A stretch of DNA of 64,000 bases, taken from positions 23,190-87,189 of the forward strand of contig JAURKY010000003.1 of the NCBI GenBank assembly GCA_030831475.1, read 5' to 3'. Made by a program: the position numbers and the translations under genes. Each line of letters opens with the position of its first letter. Position 1 is the stretch's first letter. The stretch comes from Burkholderiales bacterium. GTDB lineage: Bacteria > Pseudomonadota > Gammaproteobacteria > Burkholderiales > Methylophilaceae. Shown piece after piece: positions 29,850 through 39,898 of the stretch. Under the pieces are notes generated by a model. The model ran no database searches and had not been told where the DNA came from. It saw only the letters and a list, made by a program, of their open reading frames with translations.

Positions 29850-31880
29850 CTATAAAATCGGCACAATCAGCAGTGCAACAATGTTAATAATCTTAATCAG
29901 AGGGTTAATTGCTGGACCCGCTGTATCTTTGTATGGGTCACCGACAGTATCACCAGTCACAGAAGCTTTATGAGCTTCTGAACCTTTACCACCGTGGTTA
30001 CCATCTTCGATGTGTTTCTTAGCGTTATCCCAAGCACCGCCACCGGTACACATGGAGATCGCAACAAACAGACCTGTAATAATCGTACCCATGAGGAGAC
30101 CACCTAAGGCTTGAGGGCCTAAGTAGACACCGACGAGAATTGGAACCACCACGGGTAGGAGCGATGGTACGATCATCTCTTTAATCGCAGCCTGGGTCAA
30201 AAGATCCACTGCACGAGCATAATCAGGTTGTGCTTTACCGGTCATGATACCTTTAATGGTTTTAAACTGACGACGCACTTCTTCTACCACAGATGCGGCC
30301 GCACGACCCACCGCTTCCATCGCCATCGCAGCAAAAAGGAATGGGATTAAACCACCAATGAATAGACCAATGATCACCATAGGTTCACTAAGGTCAAATT
30401 TTGTTATAAAACCAAAATGTTCTTCTAATTTGTGAGTGTAATCAGCAAAGAGCACTAAAGCTGCAAGACCTGCAGAACCGATGGCATAACCTTTGGTGAC
30501 TGCTTTTGTAGTGTTACCTACCGCGTCAAGTGGATCAGTAATATCACGCACTTTTTGTGGAAGGCCTGACATCTCAGCAATACCACCTGCATTATCGGTA
30601 ATCGGACCGTAAGCATCTAGCGCAACAATAATACCTGCCATAGATAACATAGACGTTGCAGCGACAGCCACACCGTAAAGACCCGCTAGGTCATAGGATG
30701 CATAAATTGCACCACAAACAGAGAGTACTGGCAGAGCCGTGGCTTTCATTGAGATACCAATACCTGCGATGATGTTCGTGGCATGTCCTGTCTCAGAGGC
30801 TTTAGCTACTTGTTGCACAGGTTTGTATTCCGTACCTGTGTAGTATTCAGTAATCCAAACCAATAAAGCAGTCAACACTAAACCTACCAGTGCTGAATAA
30901 AACACTTGGTCAGCTGACACCATTTGGCCTGCAATTTCAAAACCATTAGGAAAGAGGTAGTGAGATACGAAGTAGAATGCACCTGCGGATAAAATACCAG
31001 CAATCGCTAAACCACGATATAAAGCTGGCATCACATTTTTCATTTTTGAATTAGCTTTCACGAAGAAACAACCAATCACGGAGGCCACAATAGATACTGC
31101 ACCTAACGCTAATGGATAGATCACACCATTGGCATCCGATACCATCAGTGCACCTAATACCATGGTCGCAATGATGGTGACCGCATAGGTTTCAAAAAGG
31201 TCAGCTGCCATACCTGCACAGTCACCGACGTTGTCACCGACGTTATCTGCAATCACAGCTGGGTTACGAGGATCGTCTTCAGGTATACCTGCTTCAACTT
31301 TACCCACTAAGTCAGCACCTACGTCAGCACCTTTAGTGAAAATACCACCACCTAGACGAGCAAAAATGGAAATGAGTGATGACCCAAACGCTAGACCTAT
31401 AAGTGGATTAAGCGATTTTGCATCAGTAATTAATTCACCACCTAAATAATGATAGAAACCAGCCACACCTAACAGACCTAATCCCACCACGAGCATACCT
31501 GTAACCGCGCCGCCTTTGAATGCGACATCAAATGCTTGTGGTAAACCTTTGGTTGCGGCTTGAGCTGTTCTCACGTTTGAGCGCACGGATACATTCATTC
31601 CAATGAAACCACAAACACCTGAGAGTAGAGCACCAATGACAAAGCCAATAGCTGTGTTGGTATCAATAAAATAACCAATGAGAACCGCAAGAATAATACC
31701 AACAATACTGATGGTTTTATATTGACGGGCTAAGTAGGCTGAAGCGCCTTTTTGAATTGCCGAGGCAATTTCTTTCATTTTTGCATTACCGTCGGATAAA
31801 TTGAATATCCATTTCGACATGATGGCACCGTAGAGTACTGCAAGAATTGCCGCAGCCAGTGCTAAGTTTGTAACTGACAT
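29850..31880 (-). CDS. hppA: membrane H+-translocating pyrophosphatase
   Basis: Integral membrane pump coupling hydrolysis of pyrophosphate to proton export. 676 residues with about sixteen helices. Pyrophosphate-site aspartates are in [21 protein letters not shown]-like sequence near residues 185-205 and [13 protein letters not shown]. The segment [18 protein letters not shown] near residue 440 carries lysine at the position that marks K+-independent enzymes. The C terminus has the [19 protein letters not shown] signature. A strong GGAGGAATT site precedes the ATG, and two perfect palindromes lie upstream. Base composition is GC-richer than the window average, as in other highly expressed genes here. 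Confidence 0.97.
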   Translation of the reverse strand: MSVTNLALAAAILAVLYGAIMSKWIFNLSDGNAKMKEIASAIQKGASAYLARQYKTISIVGIILAVLIGYFIDTNTAIGFVIGALLSGVCGFIGMNVSVRSNVRTAQAATKGLPQAFDVAFKGGAVTGMLVVGLGLLGVAGFYHYLGGELITDAKSLNPLIGLAFGSSLISIFARLGGGIFTKGADVGADLVGKVEAGIPEDDPRNPAVIADNVGDNVGDCAGMAADLFETYAVTIIATMVLGALMVSDANGVIYPLALGAVSIVASVIGCFFVKANSKMKNVMPALYRGLAIAGILSAGAFYFVSHYLFPNGFEIAGQMVSADQVFYSALVGLVLTALLVWITEYYTGTEYKPVQQVAKASETGHATNIIAGIGISMKATALPVLSVCGAIYASYDLAGLYGVAVAATSMLSMAGIIVALDAYGPITDNAGGIAEMSGLPQKVRDITDPLDAVGNTTKAVTKGYAIGSAGLAALVLFADYTHKLEEHFGFITKFDLSEPMVIIGLFIGGLIPFLFAAMAMEAVGRAAASVVEEVRRQFKTIKGIMTGKAQPDYARAVDLLTQAAIKEMIVPSLLPVVVPILVGVYLGPQALGGLLMGTIITGLFVAISMCTGGGAWDNAKKHIEDGNHGGKGSEAHKASVTGDTVGDPYKDTAGPAINPLIKIINIVALLIVPIL

Positions 31881-31910
31881 AATTCCTCCATTATGAGATT
31901 TTCAGATCTA

Positions 31911-31926
31911 AGTCTTATATAAGACT
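31911..31926 (-). promoter_or_regulatory. perfect 16-bp palindrome, proximal copy, upstream of hppA
   Basis: AGTCTTATATAAGACT, fully self-complementary. It lies 30 bases upstream of the hppA ATG. An identical copy begins 23 bases further upstream (31934). The pair looks like a double operator for a dimeric regulator, with the central TATA possibly serving as part of the promoter -10. Confidence 0.7.
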
Positions 31927-31932
31927 ACCTAC

Positions 31933-31950
31933 AAGTCTTATATAAGACTT
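31933..31950 (-). promoter_or_regulatory. perfect 18-bp palindrome, distal copy, upstream of hppA
   Basis: AAGTCTTATATAAGACTT, fully self-complementary, containing the same 16-bp core as the proximal copy at 31911. Centre to centre distance is 23 bases, a little over two helical turns, which would place two bound dimers on nearly the same DNA face. The binding protein is not in evidence in this window. Confidence 0.7.
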
Positions 31951-32015
31951 ATCAAAAAATGATCCGTCATTATACCTATTTTTAACAGATTCTCAACGAA
32001 ATTTTTTTAAAAAAA

Positions 32016-32801
32016 TTAGCTGGTCAATGCCATGAAAATACCGATGGATATCAGTAAGATGGCAAACCATTTTTTAATGGTGGCATCCGGTAATTGAAGT
32101 AGCCATGTGGCTGAGAGTTTCACGAAAATAAGGCTGGGCAAGGTTAAAAAAAGAATGGCTGGTAAATAAATTAAACCTAATTGATGATTTGAAGATTCAG
32201 GGTTATTAAGATAAATCACAATGGTAGTGGTGATACCAATAATAAGACCAAAAGTAGCCGCGATACCGACAGCGCGTTTGGCCGGCACATTACGTTTCAC
32301 TAAATGCGGTACAAAAAGTGTCCCGCCACCAATACCCACCAAGCCTGAGATGATGGCAAAGATGAAACCGATACTTTGTGAAAACGGCATAGCTAATTTT
32401 GTACTGCTGGCATACTCCTTTTTTTTGGCCATGATCTGGAATGCAGCAAAAAAGGTGTAGATAATAAAAAAATATTTAATAAAATCGATCCTCAATTCCG
32501 TTAAATAAATCCCGATGAGTATGGAGCCCACGATGACACCCACAACATACTTTTTAAATATTTCACCATCGACATTATTATTTTTAATATGTGTAAGTGT
32601 GGCAGTGATACCGCTGAAGATGATGGATGCTAAAGATGTTGCAATTCCTGACAAAAGAGCTGACTCAAAAGCATACCCGTGAAAGTGAATGAGGCTGTAG
32701 GTCACAATAGGGACGATGATGAGACCACCGCCTATGCCAAATAGGCCCGCTAAGGTACCAATAAAGAATCCTGAAAAGATAAAAATCGCGATTTCAAGCA
32801 T
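32016..32801 (-). CDS. TSUP family membrane permease (TauE/SafE-like)
   Basis: 261 residues, seven to eight predicted helices, with the two internal repeats of the TauE/SafE family: GTLAGLFGIGGGLIIVP near residues 17-33 and ISGLVGIGGGTLFVPHL near residue 155. Members export or import sulfite, sulfonates or other small organic anions; the substrate here cannot be read. The ATG lies within the last bases of dciA (8-base overlap), so the two are translated together. Confidence 0.85.
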   Translation of the reverse strand: MLEIAIFIFSGFFIGTLAGLFGIGGGLIIVPIVTYSLIHFHGYAFESALLSGIATSLASIIFSGITATLTHIKNNNVDGEIFKKYVVGVIVGSILIGIYLTELRIDFIKYFFIIYTFFAAFQIMAKKKEYASSTKLAMPFSQSIGFIFAIISGLVGIGGGTLFVPHLVKRNVPAKRAVGIAATFGLIIGITTTIVIYLNNPESSNHQLGLIYLPAILFLTLPSLIFVKLSATWLLQLPDATIKKWFAILLISIGIFMALTS

Positions 32802-33216
32802 GTTTGTTGCGCGCTAACTTGGCTAAAGTTTTTTTAAGCGGGGACTTTGCAAGTTTTTTTTGCAAACGATCAAGATGGTCATGATGACCCGATGATACCT
32901 TTTTAGCATTTATTTTTTCAACTTGCTCTAAGCTTGGATCACATTTGATATTAATGTCTTGCAATTTTTGGAAATGTTTATTTTGTTTTAAAGAGGCTAT
33001 TAGTTTCGCCTTCATAAGCTTAAGTTTATTAGCCACCGTATTTTTTGAAGTTATAAGGGTGATCACATTATCCTGAAAGTCGCGAACTTTTACCGCATCT
33101 TGAAGGTCTTGAGAAAGCATCGTTTGTAGTAATTTTTTAATGGATTGAAGCTCATGGCTTTTTTGGTTGAGCTTTAAAAAAAAATCATTTTGGAATAACT
33201 TTTTTAATGGTTCCAT
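32794..33216 (-). CDS. dciA: DciA-like (DUF721) protein, probable helicase-loading factor
   Basis: 140-residue basic protein. The pattern LLQTMLSQDLQDAVKVRDFQ, then ITLITSKNTVANKLKLMKAK, fits the DUF721/DciA fold (a K homology-like domain), followed by a lysine-rich tail. DciA loads the replicative helicase DnaB in bacteria without DnaC. In many beta- and gammaproteobacteria it lies next to lpxC, an M23 peptidase and secA; here the latter two are its divergent neighbours. Assignment rests on weak sequence similarity plus that context. Confidence 0.65.
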   Translation of the reverse strand: MEPLKKLFQNDFFLKLNQKSHELQSIKKLLQTMLSQDLQDAVKVRDFQDNVITLITSKNTVANKLKLMKAKLIASLKQNKHFQKLQDINIKCDPSLEQVEKINAKKVSSGHHDHLDRLQKKLAKSPLKKTLAKLARNKHA

Positions 33217-33218
33217 AC

Positions 33219-33224
33219 TATAAT
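33219..33224 (+). promoter_or_regulatory. candidate -10 element for the M23-secA operon
   Basis: TATAAT in the 43-base region between the divergent dciA and M23 peptidase starts, 35 bases before the M23 ATG. The matching -35 is weak (TAACTT region at 33196-33201). Reading is tentative. Confidence 0.35.
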
Positions 33225-33259
33225 GCTACCTTAATTTTTTAATCTTCATGACTTAATTA

Positions 33260-34153
33260 ATGCGAATTTACTTTTTAGGTAAAAATACCAAAAAAACAAG
33301 AAGTTTTAGTCTCAAAAGCCTTATTGCCCTCTCAATTATTTTGATTATAGGGTTATTTTATTCCGTTGAAAGATACATTGATTTTCGACTGAATCAATCT
33401 GATTTGGATGTGCTGTCTGTGGTTGATAATTCACTCGAATTAGATTCTACCGGATCTAATAAAGCTCAGTTGGATGCTTACATTCGTCAAATCAGTGAAC
33501 TTTATATGCGCCTTAATTACATTGACCAACAAACCGATCGAATTCAACAGATCATGAAAAAACAAATCGTAGGTAAAGAAAAACTTCCTACCTTAGAAAA
33601 GGACGATAAATCAAGCTCAGGAGGACCTTTTATCAACGAAGAGTTAAGACATGAAGATGTTAGTTTAGCTTTGGATAACTTGATGGCCAAAGTTGATGCC
33701 AGAGAGATTCAATACAATCAAATGGAAGCCATGATGCTTAAACAAACGGTTTTAAAATTAACACTTCCAACGCTATATCCTGTTGATGTTCCTTATCGAT
33801 CCTCAAGTTATGGTTGGCGACACGATCCTATTTTAGGTATTCGAGCTTTTCATAACGGTCTTGATTTTGGTGCTGCTCATGGCGAACCTATTAGGGCGAC
33901 TGCTGATGGACGTGTTAAAACAGTGGGAAGTGGCCCTGATTATGGCAAATTTGTTGTTATTGATCATGGTGATCGTCTTGAGACACGATATGCGCATGCA
34001 TCCAAAATTTTTGTTAAAGAGGGTGATCTTGTTCAAAGAGAGGATGTGATTGCGCTGGTGGGTAATACTGGGCGCTCTACGGGTCCTCACCTTCATTATG
34101 AAATTCGTTATAAGAATCGCTCGCTCGATCCTCGTCAATATTTAAAAAAGTAA
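33260..34153 (+). CDS. M23 family (LytM-type) metallopeptidase
   Basis: 297 residues. One membrane helix at about residues 18-38 and a helical, probably coiled-coil segment (about 60-170) precede the peptidase domain. The zinc site is complete: HNGLDFG near residue 199 and HLHYEIRY near residue 280, with YGWRHDPI before it. Intact HxxxD and HxH suggest a working murein endopeptidase rather than an EnvC-like degenerate one. It faces the periplasm. It is followed by secA after three bases; this M23-secA pair is common in betaproteobacteria. Confidence 0.9.
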   Translation: MRIYFLGKNTKKTRSFSLKSLIALSIILIIGLFYSVERYIDFRLNQSDLDVLSVVDNSLELDSTGSNKAQLDAYIRQISELYMRLNYIDQQTDRIQQIMKKQIVGKEKLPTLEKDDKSSSGGPFINEELRHEDVSLALDNLMAKVDAREIQYNQMEAMMLKQTVLKLTLPTLYPVDVPYRSSSYGWRHDPILGIRAFHNGLDFGAAHGEPIRATADGRVKTVGSGPDYGKFVVIDHGDRLETRYAHASKIFVKEGDLVQREDVIALVGNTGRSTGPHLHYEIRYKNRSLDPRQYLKK

Positions 34154-34156
34154 GTT

Positions 34157-36844
34157 ATGTTTAGAAAAATACTCACAAGCCTTTTTGGCAGCCGTAATGA
34201 TAAATTATTGAAAGAATATGCTAAGCAAGTCGAGCTGATTAATGCATTAGAACCTGATATTCAAAAACTCAAAGATGCTGACTTTAAGAAAAAAACAATA
34301 GAGTTAAAAAAACATGTTGCAGAGGGAGCCAAACTCGATGACTTATTAGTTGAAGCTTTTGCTATGGTGCGTGAAGCCAGCGTTAGAACATTGGGACTAC
34401 GCCATTATGATGAGCAGCTCATTGGTGGGATAGCTTTGCATCAAGGCAAAATTGCAGAGATGAAAACAGGTGAGGGTAAAACCTTGGTGGCTACCCTTGC
34501 TATCTATCTTAACGCACTCGCAGGCAAAGGCACTCATGTTGTGACCGTGAATGATTACCTTGCCAAACGAGATTCTGAGTGGATGGGTAAAATCTATGAA
34601 TTCTTAGGCTTGACCGTTGGGGTTAATTTATCGCGCATGCCCGGCGATCAAAAAAAACAGGCGTACCTTGCTGATGTGACTTATGGTACCAATAATGAAT
34701 TTGGCTTTGATTACCTTCGCGATAATATGGTTTACACCAAGGAGGACCGCGTTCAAAGACCTCTGACATTTGCTGTTGTCGATGAGGTTGACTCAATTCT
34801 GATTGATGAGGCCAGAACTCCTCTGATTATTTCAGGACCCTCTGAACAAACCACTGATCTTTACAAAGATATTGATAAACTCATTCCTAAACTTGTTAAG
34901 CAAGACAAAGAAGACGGCGAAGGTGATTTTTGGATTGATGAAAAAGCTCACCAAGCTATTTTGTCCGAAAAAGGTCATGAAAAGGTGGAAGACATTTTAT
35001 CCAAGGCAGGGATGCTAGCTAAAGATACCAGTTTATATGATCCGTCGAATATCAGCTTGTTGCACCATGTTAATTCAGCCCTCAAAGCCCATCATCTCTT
35101 CATTCGTGATAAAGATTATGTGGTTAAAGATGGATCCATCACCATCGTGGATGAATTTACTGGACGTCTTATGCCTGGGCGAAGATGGTCAGATGGTCTG
35201 CATCAGGCAGTTGAGGCTAAAGAGGGCGTTGCGATCCAAAAAGAAAATCAAATCATGGCTGGCATCACATTCCAAAATTATTTTAGGATGTATGACAAAT
35301 TATCAGGTATGACCGGTACTGCTGAAACGGAAGCGCAAGAATTGGCTCAGATTTACAGCTTAGAGGTGGTCATGATTCCTCCCCATAAACCGACTGTTCG
35401 AAAAGATAATATTGATAAAATTTATCGTACCTCTGAGGAGCGCTATGAGGCGGTATTGGCAGATATCAAAGATTGCCAAAAAAGAGGCCAGCCTGTTTTA
35501 GTTGGTACGACATCCATTGAGAGTTCGGAGCTTTTATCTAAACGACTCACGCAAGCAAAACTTAAACATCAAGTGCTGAATGCTAAACAACATGAGAAAG
35601 AAGCACATATCATCGCCCAAGCTGGACAAAAAGGTGTGATTACGATTGCGACTAACATGGCAGGTCGTGGTACCGATATTGTTTTGGGAGGAAATATTGA
35701 GGCTGATTTAGATGCTTTAGACTCTAAAAACATTGATAAATCAAAAAAACAAAAACAAATGAAAGAGCTTAAAGACAGTTGGCAAAAAAATCATGATGAG
35801 GTGGTTAAAGCAGGCGGCCTTCATATCTTTGGCACCGAGCGTCATGAATCTAGGCGTATTGACAATCAATTAAGAGGTCGATCAGGCAGGCAAGGTGACC
35901 CAGGTTCAAGTTCTTTTTATCTCTCCCTTGAAGATCCTCTCTTAAGAATTTTTGGATCTGACCGTGTTGCATCGATTATGGAAAAATTAGATATGCCGGC
36001 TGGGGAACCCATTCAACATCCATGGGTTAATCGTTCCATTGAAGGAGCTCAGAGAAAAGTTGAAGGAAGAAACTTTGATATACGTAAACAGCTCCTTGAA
36101 TTTGATGATGTGCCTAATCAACAAAGACGAGTGATATATGAGCAACGCAACGATATTTTAAATAGTGATGATTTAGAAGAGACGGTGAACGGCATCGTTA
36201 ATGACGTGCTAGAGCAAACGGTATATGAGTACATGCCGCCAGAGAGTGTGGAGGAGATGTGGGATGTGCCCTCGCTTGAGAAGAGGATGTTAGCTGATTA
36301 TGGTTTGAAAGTAGACATTAAAGCCATGTTAAAAAAAGATCCGAACTTACCTATCGAAGAGATCATTAAATCCATTCAAGTGAATGCACTTAAACAATAT
36401 CGACAAAAAGAAAAAGTGGCCGGTAAAGAGGCGCTGCATCATTTTGAACGCTCCATCATGCTGCAAATTTTTGATCATCACTGGCGCTCGCATTTATCTG
36501 CACAGGATCAATTAAGGCAGGGTATCGGCCTTCGTGCTTACGGACAGAAAGATCCTAAACAAGAATTTAAAAAAGAGTCTTTCACCCTTTTTGAGCAGCT
36601 TTTAGAAACGATTAAATTTGAGATTACTAGGGTCTTAATGCTTGTGGTGGTAAAAGATGAAAAGGAAGCCAAACGTATCGATGAGCAGAATCAAGCCTCT
36701 GTGGATGCTGCCAAATCAAATCGTGAAACTTCCAGCCAAGCTGTAAATAAAACCTCTACTGGTCAAACCAAGGTTGGAAGAAATGATCCTTGTCCTTGTG
36801 GAAGTGGTAAAAAATATAAGCATTGTCACGGAGCATTAGTTTAA
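34157..36844 (+). CDS. secA: preprotein translocase ATPase SecA
   Basis: Motor that pushes preproteins through SecYEG. 895 residues. Walker A region [14 protein letters not shown] near residue 105, [19 protein letters not shown], the GTTSIESSE and [13 protein letters not shown] helicase motifs and [12 protein letters not shown] are present. The C terminus carries the zinc/SecB-binding signature [14 protein letters not shown]. The TAA overlaps the ATG of the DUF1289 gene by one base. Confidence 0.98.
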   Translation: MFRKILTSLFGSRNDKLLKEYAKQVELINALEPDIQKLKDADFKKKTIELKKHVAEGAKLDDLLVEAFAMVREASVRTLGLRHYDEQLIGGIALHQGKIAEMKTGEGKTLVATLAIYLNALAGKGTHVVTVNDYLAKRDSEWMGKIYEFLGLTVGVNLSRMPGDQKKQAYLADVTYGTNNEFGFDYLRDNMVYTKEDRVQRPLTFAVVDEVDSILIDEARTPLIISGPSEQTTDLYKDIDKLIPKLVKQDKEDGEGDFWIDEKAHQAILSEKGHEKVEDILSKAGMLAKDTSLYDPSNISLLHHVNSALKAHHLFIRDKDYVVKDGSITIVDEFTGRLMPGRRWSDGLHQAVEAKEGVAIQKENQIMAGITFQNYFRMYDKLSGMTGTAETEAQELAQIYSLEVVMIPPHKPTVRKDNIDKIYRTSEERYEAVLADIKDCQKRGQPVLVGTTSIESSELLSKRLTQAKLKHQVLNAKQHEKEAHIIAQAGQKGVITIATNMAGRGTDIVLGGNIEADLDALDSKNIDKSKKQKQMKELKDSWQKNHDEVVKAGGLHIFGTERHESRRIDNQLRGRSGRQGDPGSSSFYLSLEDPLLRIFGSDRVASIMEKLDMPAGEPIQHPWVNRSIEGAQRKVEGRNFDIRKQLLEFDDVPNQQRRVIYEQRNDILNSDDLEETVNGIVNDVLEQTVYEYMPPESVEEMWDVPSLEKRMLADYGLKVDIKAMLKKDPNLPIEEIIKSIQVNALKQYRQKEKVAGKEALHHFERSIMLQIFDHHWRSHLSAQDQLRQGIGLRAYGQKDPKQEFKKESFTLFEQLLETIKFEITRVLMLVVVKDEKEAKRIDEQNQASVDAAKSNRETSSQAVNKTSTGQTKVGRNDPCPCGSGKKYKHCHGALV

Positions 36845-37032
36845 TGAGTGTGATTGATGAAAAAAAAGATATTGATTCACCTTGTGTAGGCGTATGTCAA
36901 TATAACGACGAAGAGGTATGCCAAGGTTGTTTTCGAACTTCAGATGAAATCACGGCTTGGTTTGATATGACGAATGAAGAAAAATCTCAAGTTATCCAGC
37001 TTATTCCTTCACGTATGGAAGAGCTTTTTTAA
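36844..37032 (+). CDS. DUF1289 small cysteine-rich protein
   Basis: 62 residues from the ATG overlapping the secA stop. The core SPCVGVCQYNDEEVCQGCFRTSDEITAW has four cysteines (CxxxC and CxxC) that could bind zinc or an iron-sulfur centre, followed by the EI..W..M..E.K...I pattern of DUF1289. Function is unknown. Its TAA overlaps the stop of the convergent nth gene by four bases. Confidence 0.8.
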   Translation: MSVIDEKKDIDSPCVGVCQYNDEEVCQGCFRTSDEITAWFDMTNEEKSQVIQLIPSRMEELF

Positions 37033-37658
37033 CGCTTTCCTTTAAACTCACATAAATCATAAATACAGCATGTTTGGCATTCAGGCTTGATCGCTTTACA
37101 GGTATAGCGACCATGAAGAATGAGAAGATGATGTGCATCAGCTAGATACTCTTTGGGGGTGAGTTTGGTTAATTTTTTTTCAACCTCAAGGGGCGTTTTG
37201 CCCTTAGCGAGGTTAATGCGATTACCAAGCCTAAATATATGGGTATCAACCGCAATAACAGGTTCCTTAAATAAGGTATTTAAAATTACATTCGCTGTTT
37301 TTCTACCCACACCCGGTAATGACTCTAGAGCTTTTCGATTATTAGGTACTTCACCCTTATAATCCTGATTTAAAATAGCACTGGTCTTTAGAATATGTTT
37401 TGTTTTGTTTTTATATAAACCAATGGTCTTAATAATGTCCTCTGTAGCTTCTAAGGTAAGCTTACTCAGTGCATTGGCATTAGGAGCGATGGCAAATAAT
37501 TTTTGGGTGACTTTATTGACGGCAATATCGGTTGTTTGAGCAGATAAAATAACAGCAATGAGAAGTTGAAAATCAGATTGATAAATGAGCTCAGTGCTAG
37601 GATTGGGGGTATTTTTTTTTAACAAAGAAAAAATAAATGCCCTTTTTTCCGCATTCAT
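37029..37658 (-). CDS. nth: endonuclease III
   Basis: DNA glycosylase/AP lyase for oxidised pyrimidines. 209 residues. Helix-hairpin-helix LPGVGRKTANVILN holds the catalytic lysine near residue 120, the catalytic aspartate is in VDTHIFRLGNR, and the C-terminal [4Fe-4S] cluster has four cysteines in CX6CX2CX5C spacing. It follows rnfE by three bases, matching the rnf/rsx-nth order known from enteric bacteria. Confidence 0.96.
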   Translation of the reverse strand: MNAEKRAFIFSLLKKNTPNPSTELIYQSDFQLLIAVILSAQTTDIAVNKVTQKLFAIAPNANALSKLTLEATEDIIKTIGLYKNKTKHILKTSAILNQDYKGEVPNNRKALESLPGVGRKTANVILNTLFKEPVIAVDTHIFRLGNRINLAKGKTPLEVEKKLTKLTPKEYLADAHHLLILHGRYTCKAIKPECQTCCIYDLCEFKGKR

Positions 37659-37661
37659 AAT

Positions 37662-38288
37662 TTATTTTTTTTGATCAATCCAATTGGTTAATGCAATCAA
37701 TAACGCAAGCCCTAAAAAAGCACCTGGCGGCAAGACAGCTAACAAAAAACCCTCATAATTGGAAAAAAATTCAAGACTCAAATCTTTGTAGTTTTGTCCA
37801 AAAATAAGATCAAGCCCTGAAAAGAGCGTACCTTTGCCTAAAAACTCTCTCATTCCTCCCAATAAAACCAACACGAAACATAGTCCAATACCCATGAATA
37901 AACCATCGTAAAAGGATGGTAGGATCGGATTCTTTGATGCAAAAGATTCCACGCGCGCTAAAACAATACAGTTAGTAACAATCAGAGGAATAAAGATACC
38001 CAGGGCTTTGTAAAGTGGTTCTGCATATGCATGAATTGCAAGATCGATGACAGTGACGGAGGCTGCAATGACTAAAATAAAAATAGGCACCCTGATTTCG
38101 TCAGGTATGAATCGCCTGATGGGCGATATGGATGCATTGGCAACTATCATCACAATAACCGTTGCAAGACCTAAACTTAGACCATTCACAACAGTGGTTG
38201 TGACCGCTAAGGTTGGACACAAGCCTAATAATTGAATGACCCCAGGGTTTTGTTTCCATAAACCATCGATGACTGCTTTTTTAAACAT
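37662..38288 (-). CDS. rnfE: Rnf/Rsx electron transport complex subunit E
   Basis: Membrane subunit of the ion-translocating ferredoxin:NAD+ oxidoreductase (Rnf; Rsx when it reduces SoxR). About 208 residues with six helices. LWKQNPGVIQLLGLCPTLAVT is typical of RnfE and NqrD, and NCIVLARVESFASKN is the second conserved part. The ATG at 38288 overlaps the rnfG stop; upstream in-frame codons to 38321 are within rnfG and not conserved. Confidence 0.95.
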   Translation of the reverse strand: MFKKAVIDGLWKQNPGVIQLLGLCPTLAVTTTVVNGLSLGLATVIVMIVANASISPIRRFIPDEIRVPIFILVIAASVTVIDLAIHAYAEPLYKALGIFIPLIVTNCIVLARVESFASKNPILPSFYDGLFMGIGLCFVLVLLGGMREFLGKGTLFSGLDLIFGQNYKDLSLEFFSNYEGFLLAVLPPGAFLGLALLIALTNWIDQKK

Positions 38289-38916
38289 TATTAAATCCCA
38301 GTTTATTTTTATTAGATTCAAAAAATAAAAGTGTATTTTTTAACGCTTTTATAACTGCTCTGGGAGTGATGGTGGCCCCAGAAATATAATCAAAATCGCC
38401 ATTATCTTTTTTGACTGCCCATAATTTTTCAGAGGGATTTCCCAATGACGTTTCTTTAAAGATATCAATCCATGGATTTTTTTCAATATCAATATAATCA
38501 CCTAAGCCAGGCGTTTCTTGATGTTTGATCACTCTCGTTGTTATGATTTCACTTTGTTTATTGATTGCCACCAATAAAAAAATGTCTCCTGAGTAACCAT
38601 CAGGGGCTCTTGTTTCTAAAATGATTGCATTTAGCTCATCACCATTTTTGACTCGATAAGCTTTACTTGATTTTTTATTGCCAAGAAGTACATTAGGTTT
38701 AATTTCAAAAAAGTCTTGCTCGACATCATTATCATGCTCAACGCTCTCGATTAAACTTAATAACATCCTTTTTTTTGCTTCTGCTTCACTTTTTAGAATT
38801 ACTGGATTGGTTTTTTCATAGAAAACCCCTAGGACTAATGCAAAGACTAGTCCAAAAATCAGCATTACTAAAATTGTTTGAAATATGATTTTTTGATTAT
38901 GAAAAAAATTAGTCAT
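38281..38916 (-). CDS. rnfG: Rnf electron transport complex subunit G (covalent FMN)
   Basis: About 211 residues. One N-terminal membrane helix at about residues 12-32, then a periplasmic FMN-binding domain. The flavinylation motif SGATITPRAV near residue 185 carries the threonine that binds FMN through phosphate. GLGDYIDIEKNPW is the other conserved stretch. The ATG at 38916 overlaps rnfD; a TTG two codons upstream is the alternative. Confidence 0.94.
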   Translation of the reverse strand: MTNFFHNQKIIFQTILVMLIFGLVFALVLGVFYEKTNPVILKSEAEAKKRMLLSLIESVEHDNDVEQDFFEIKPNVLLGNKKSSKAYRVKNGDELNAIILETRAPDGYSGDIFLLVAINKQSEIITTRVIKHQETPGLGDYIDIEKNPWIDIFKETSLGNPSEKLWAVKKDNGDFDYISGATITPRAVIKALKNTLLFFESNKNKLGFNNV

Positions 38917-39898
38917 GACCAAATACCTTTGGCTGGCTTAGTTTATCTATAAGAGGCACACATATGTTCATAAAGATCACAGCAAAAGCGATACCCTCTG
39001 GGTAGCCTCCAAAAATACGAATTAAATAAACGAGCATTGCAACCATGAATGCAAAAAATATTTTTCCTTTCGGTGTTGTTGGCCCGCTTACAGGATCGGT
39101 AATAATAAAGAATGCCGCTAAAAATGTACCACCATTGAGAAGATGATAATAGAAGGGTGCAAAGTTATTTGGATTGGCTAAACTAAATAAAGATGCAACT
39201 AAAAATAGTGTTAAAAGGTAAGTTAGTGGAAGATGCCAGGTAATAATTTTTTTATAAATCAAAAATATACCTCCTAATAGGTAGGCAATACCCACCCAAA
39301 TTAAGGGGTTAGCTTTAATGATGGGCTCAGCTAAAACTTGATCAATATTTTTATTTAATAGTAGTTCAGTTTTAAGATAATCAAGGGGTGTTGCAGAAGC
39401 GATTGCATCATAGTTGCTAATGCCAAAGAAAAATAGTTTAAGCTCTTCTCCAAAGCTTACAGATGCATAGGCTGATGGCCATTTGGTCATAATGGCTGGA
39501 AAACTTATCAATAAAATGGCATAGCCAACCATAGCCGGGTTAAATAAATTCGAACCAAGCCCTCCATAAAAATGTTTTGCAAAGATAATAGAAAAAAGCG
39601 AACCTACAACGATGATCCACCAAGGTGCAATTGATGGAATGGATACTGCTAACAGCCATGCAGTGACGATAGCACTATAATCGGTGAGAAAAGGTTTAAC
39701 AGGATAATTTCTGGCTTTTAGAATTAAATATTCTGCAATGAGGACTGTGATGGTTGCAGTTATGATATTAAATAAAATGCCATAACCAAATAAAAAACAA
39801 TGGACCAATATACCTGGTATTAGAGCTACCAAAACTAAAAACATGATATAGGATACGGATGTTGTATCTTGAACAAAGGGGGATTGATTACTGATCAT
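38909..39898 (-). CDS. rnfD: Rnf electron transport complex subunit D
   Basis: 329-residue membrane subunit with about nine helices and a covalent FMN site. The FMN threonine motif DPVSGPTTPKG is near residue 240 (usual form SGATT), and HFYGGLGSNLFNPAMVGYA matches the conserved central region. It begins inside the end of rnfC (four-base overlap) and overlaps rnfG by eight bases. Confidence 0.94.
   Translation of the reverse strand: MISNQSPFVQDTTSVSYIMFLVLVALIPGILVHCFLFGYGILFNIITATITVLIAEYLILKARNYPVKPFLTDYSAIVTAWLLAVSIPSIAPWWIIVVGSLFSIIFAKHFYGGLGSNLFNPAMVGYAILLISFPAIMTKWPSAYASVSFGEELKLFFFGISNYDAIASATPLDYLKTELLLNKNIDQVLAEPIIKANPLIWVGIAYLLGGIFLIYKKIITWHLPLTYLLTLFLVASLFSLANPNNFAPFYYHLLNGGTFLAAFFIITDPVSGPTTPKGKIFFAFMVAMLVYLIRIFGGYPEGIAFAVIFMNICVPLIDKLSQPKVFGHD

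Noticed and set aside
33240-33260. TTAATTAA before the M23 start as an operator
   Set aside because: An eight-base A/T palindrome is expected often by chance in sequence this A/T-rich.
33833-34138. 101-residue frame antisense to the M23 peptidase
   Set aside because: It covers the conserved zinc-site domain; no start signal or known motif.
36823-36843. Upstream extension of the DUF1289 gene into secA
   Set aside because: An ATG overlapping the secA stop gives the usual compact protein.
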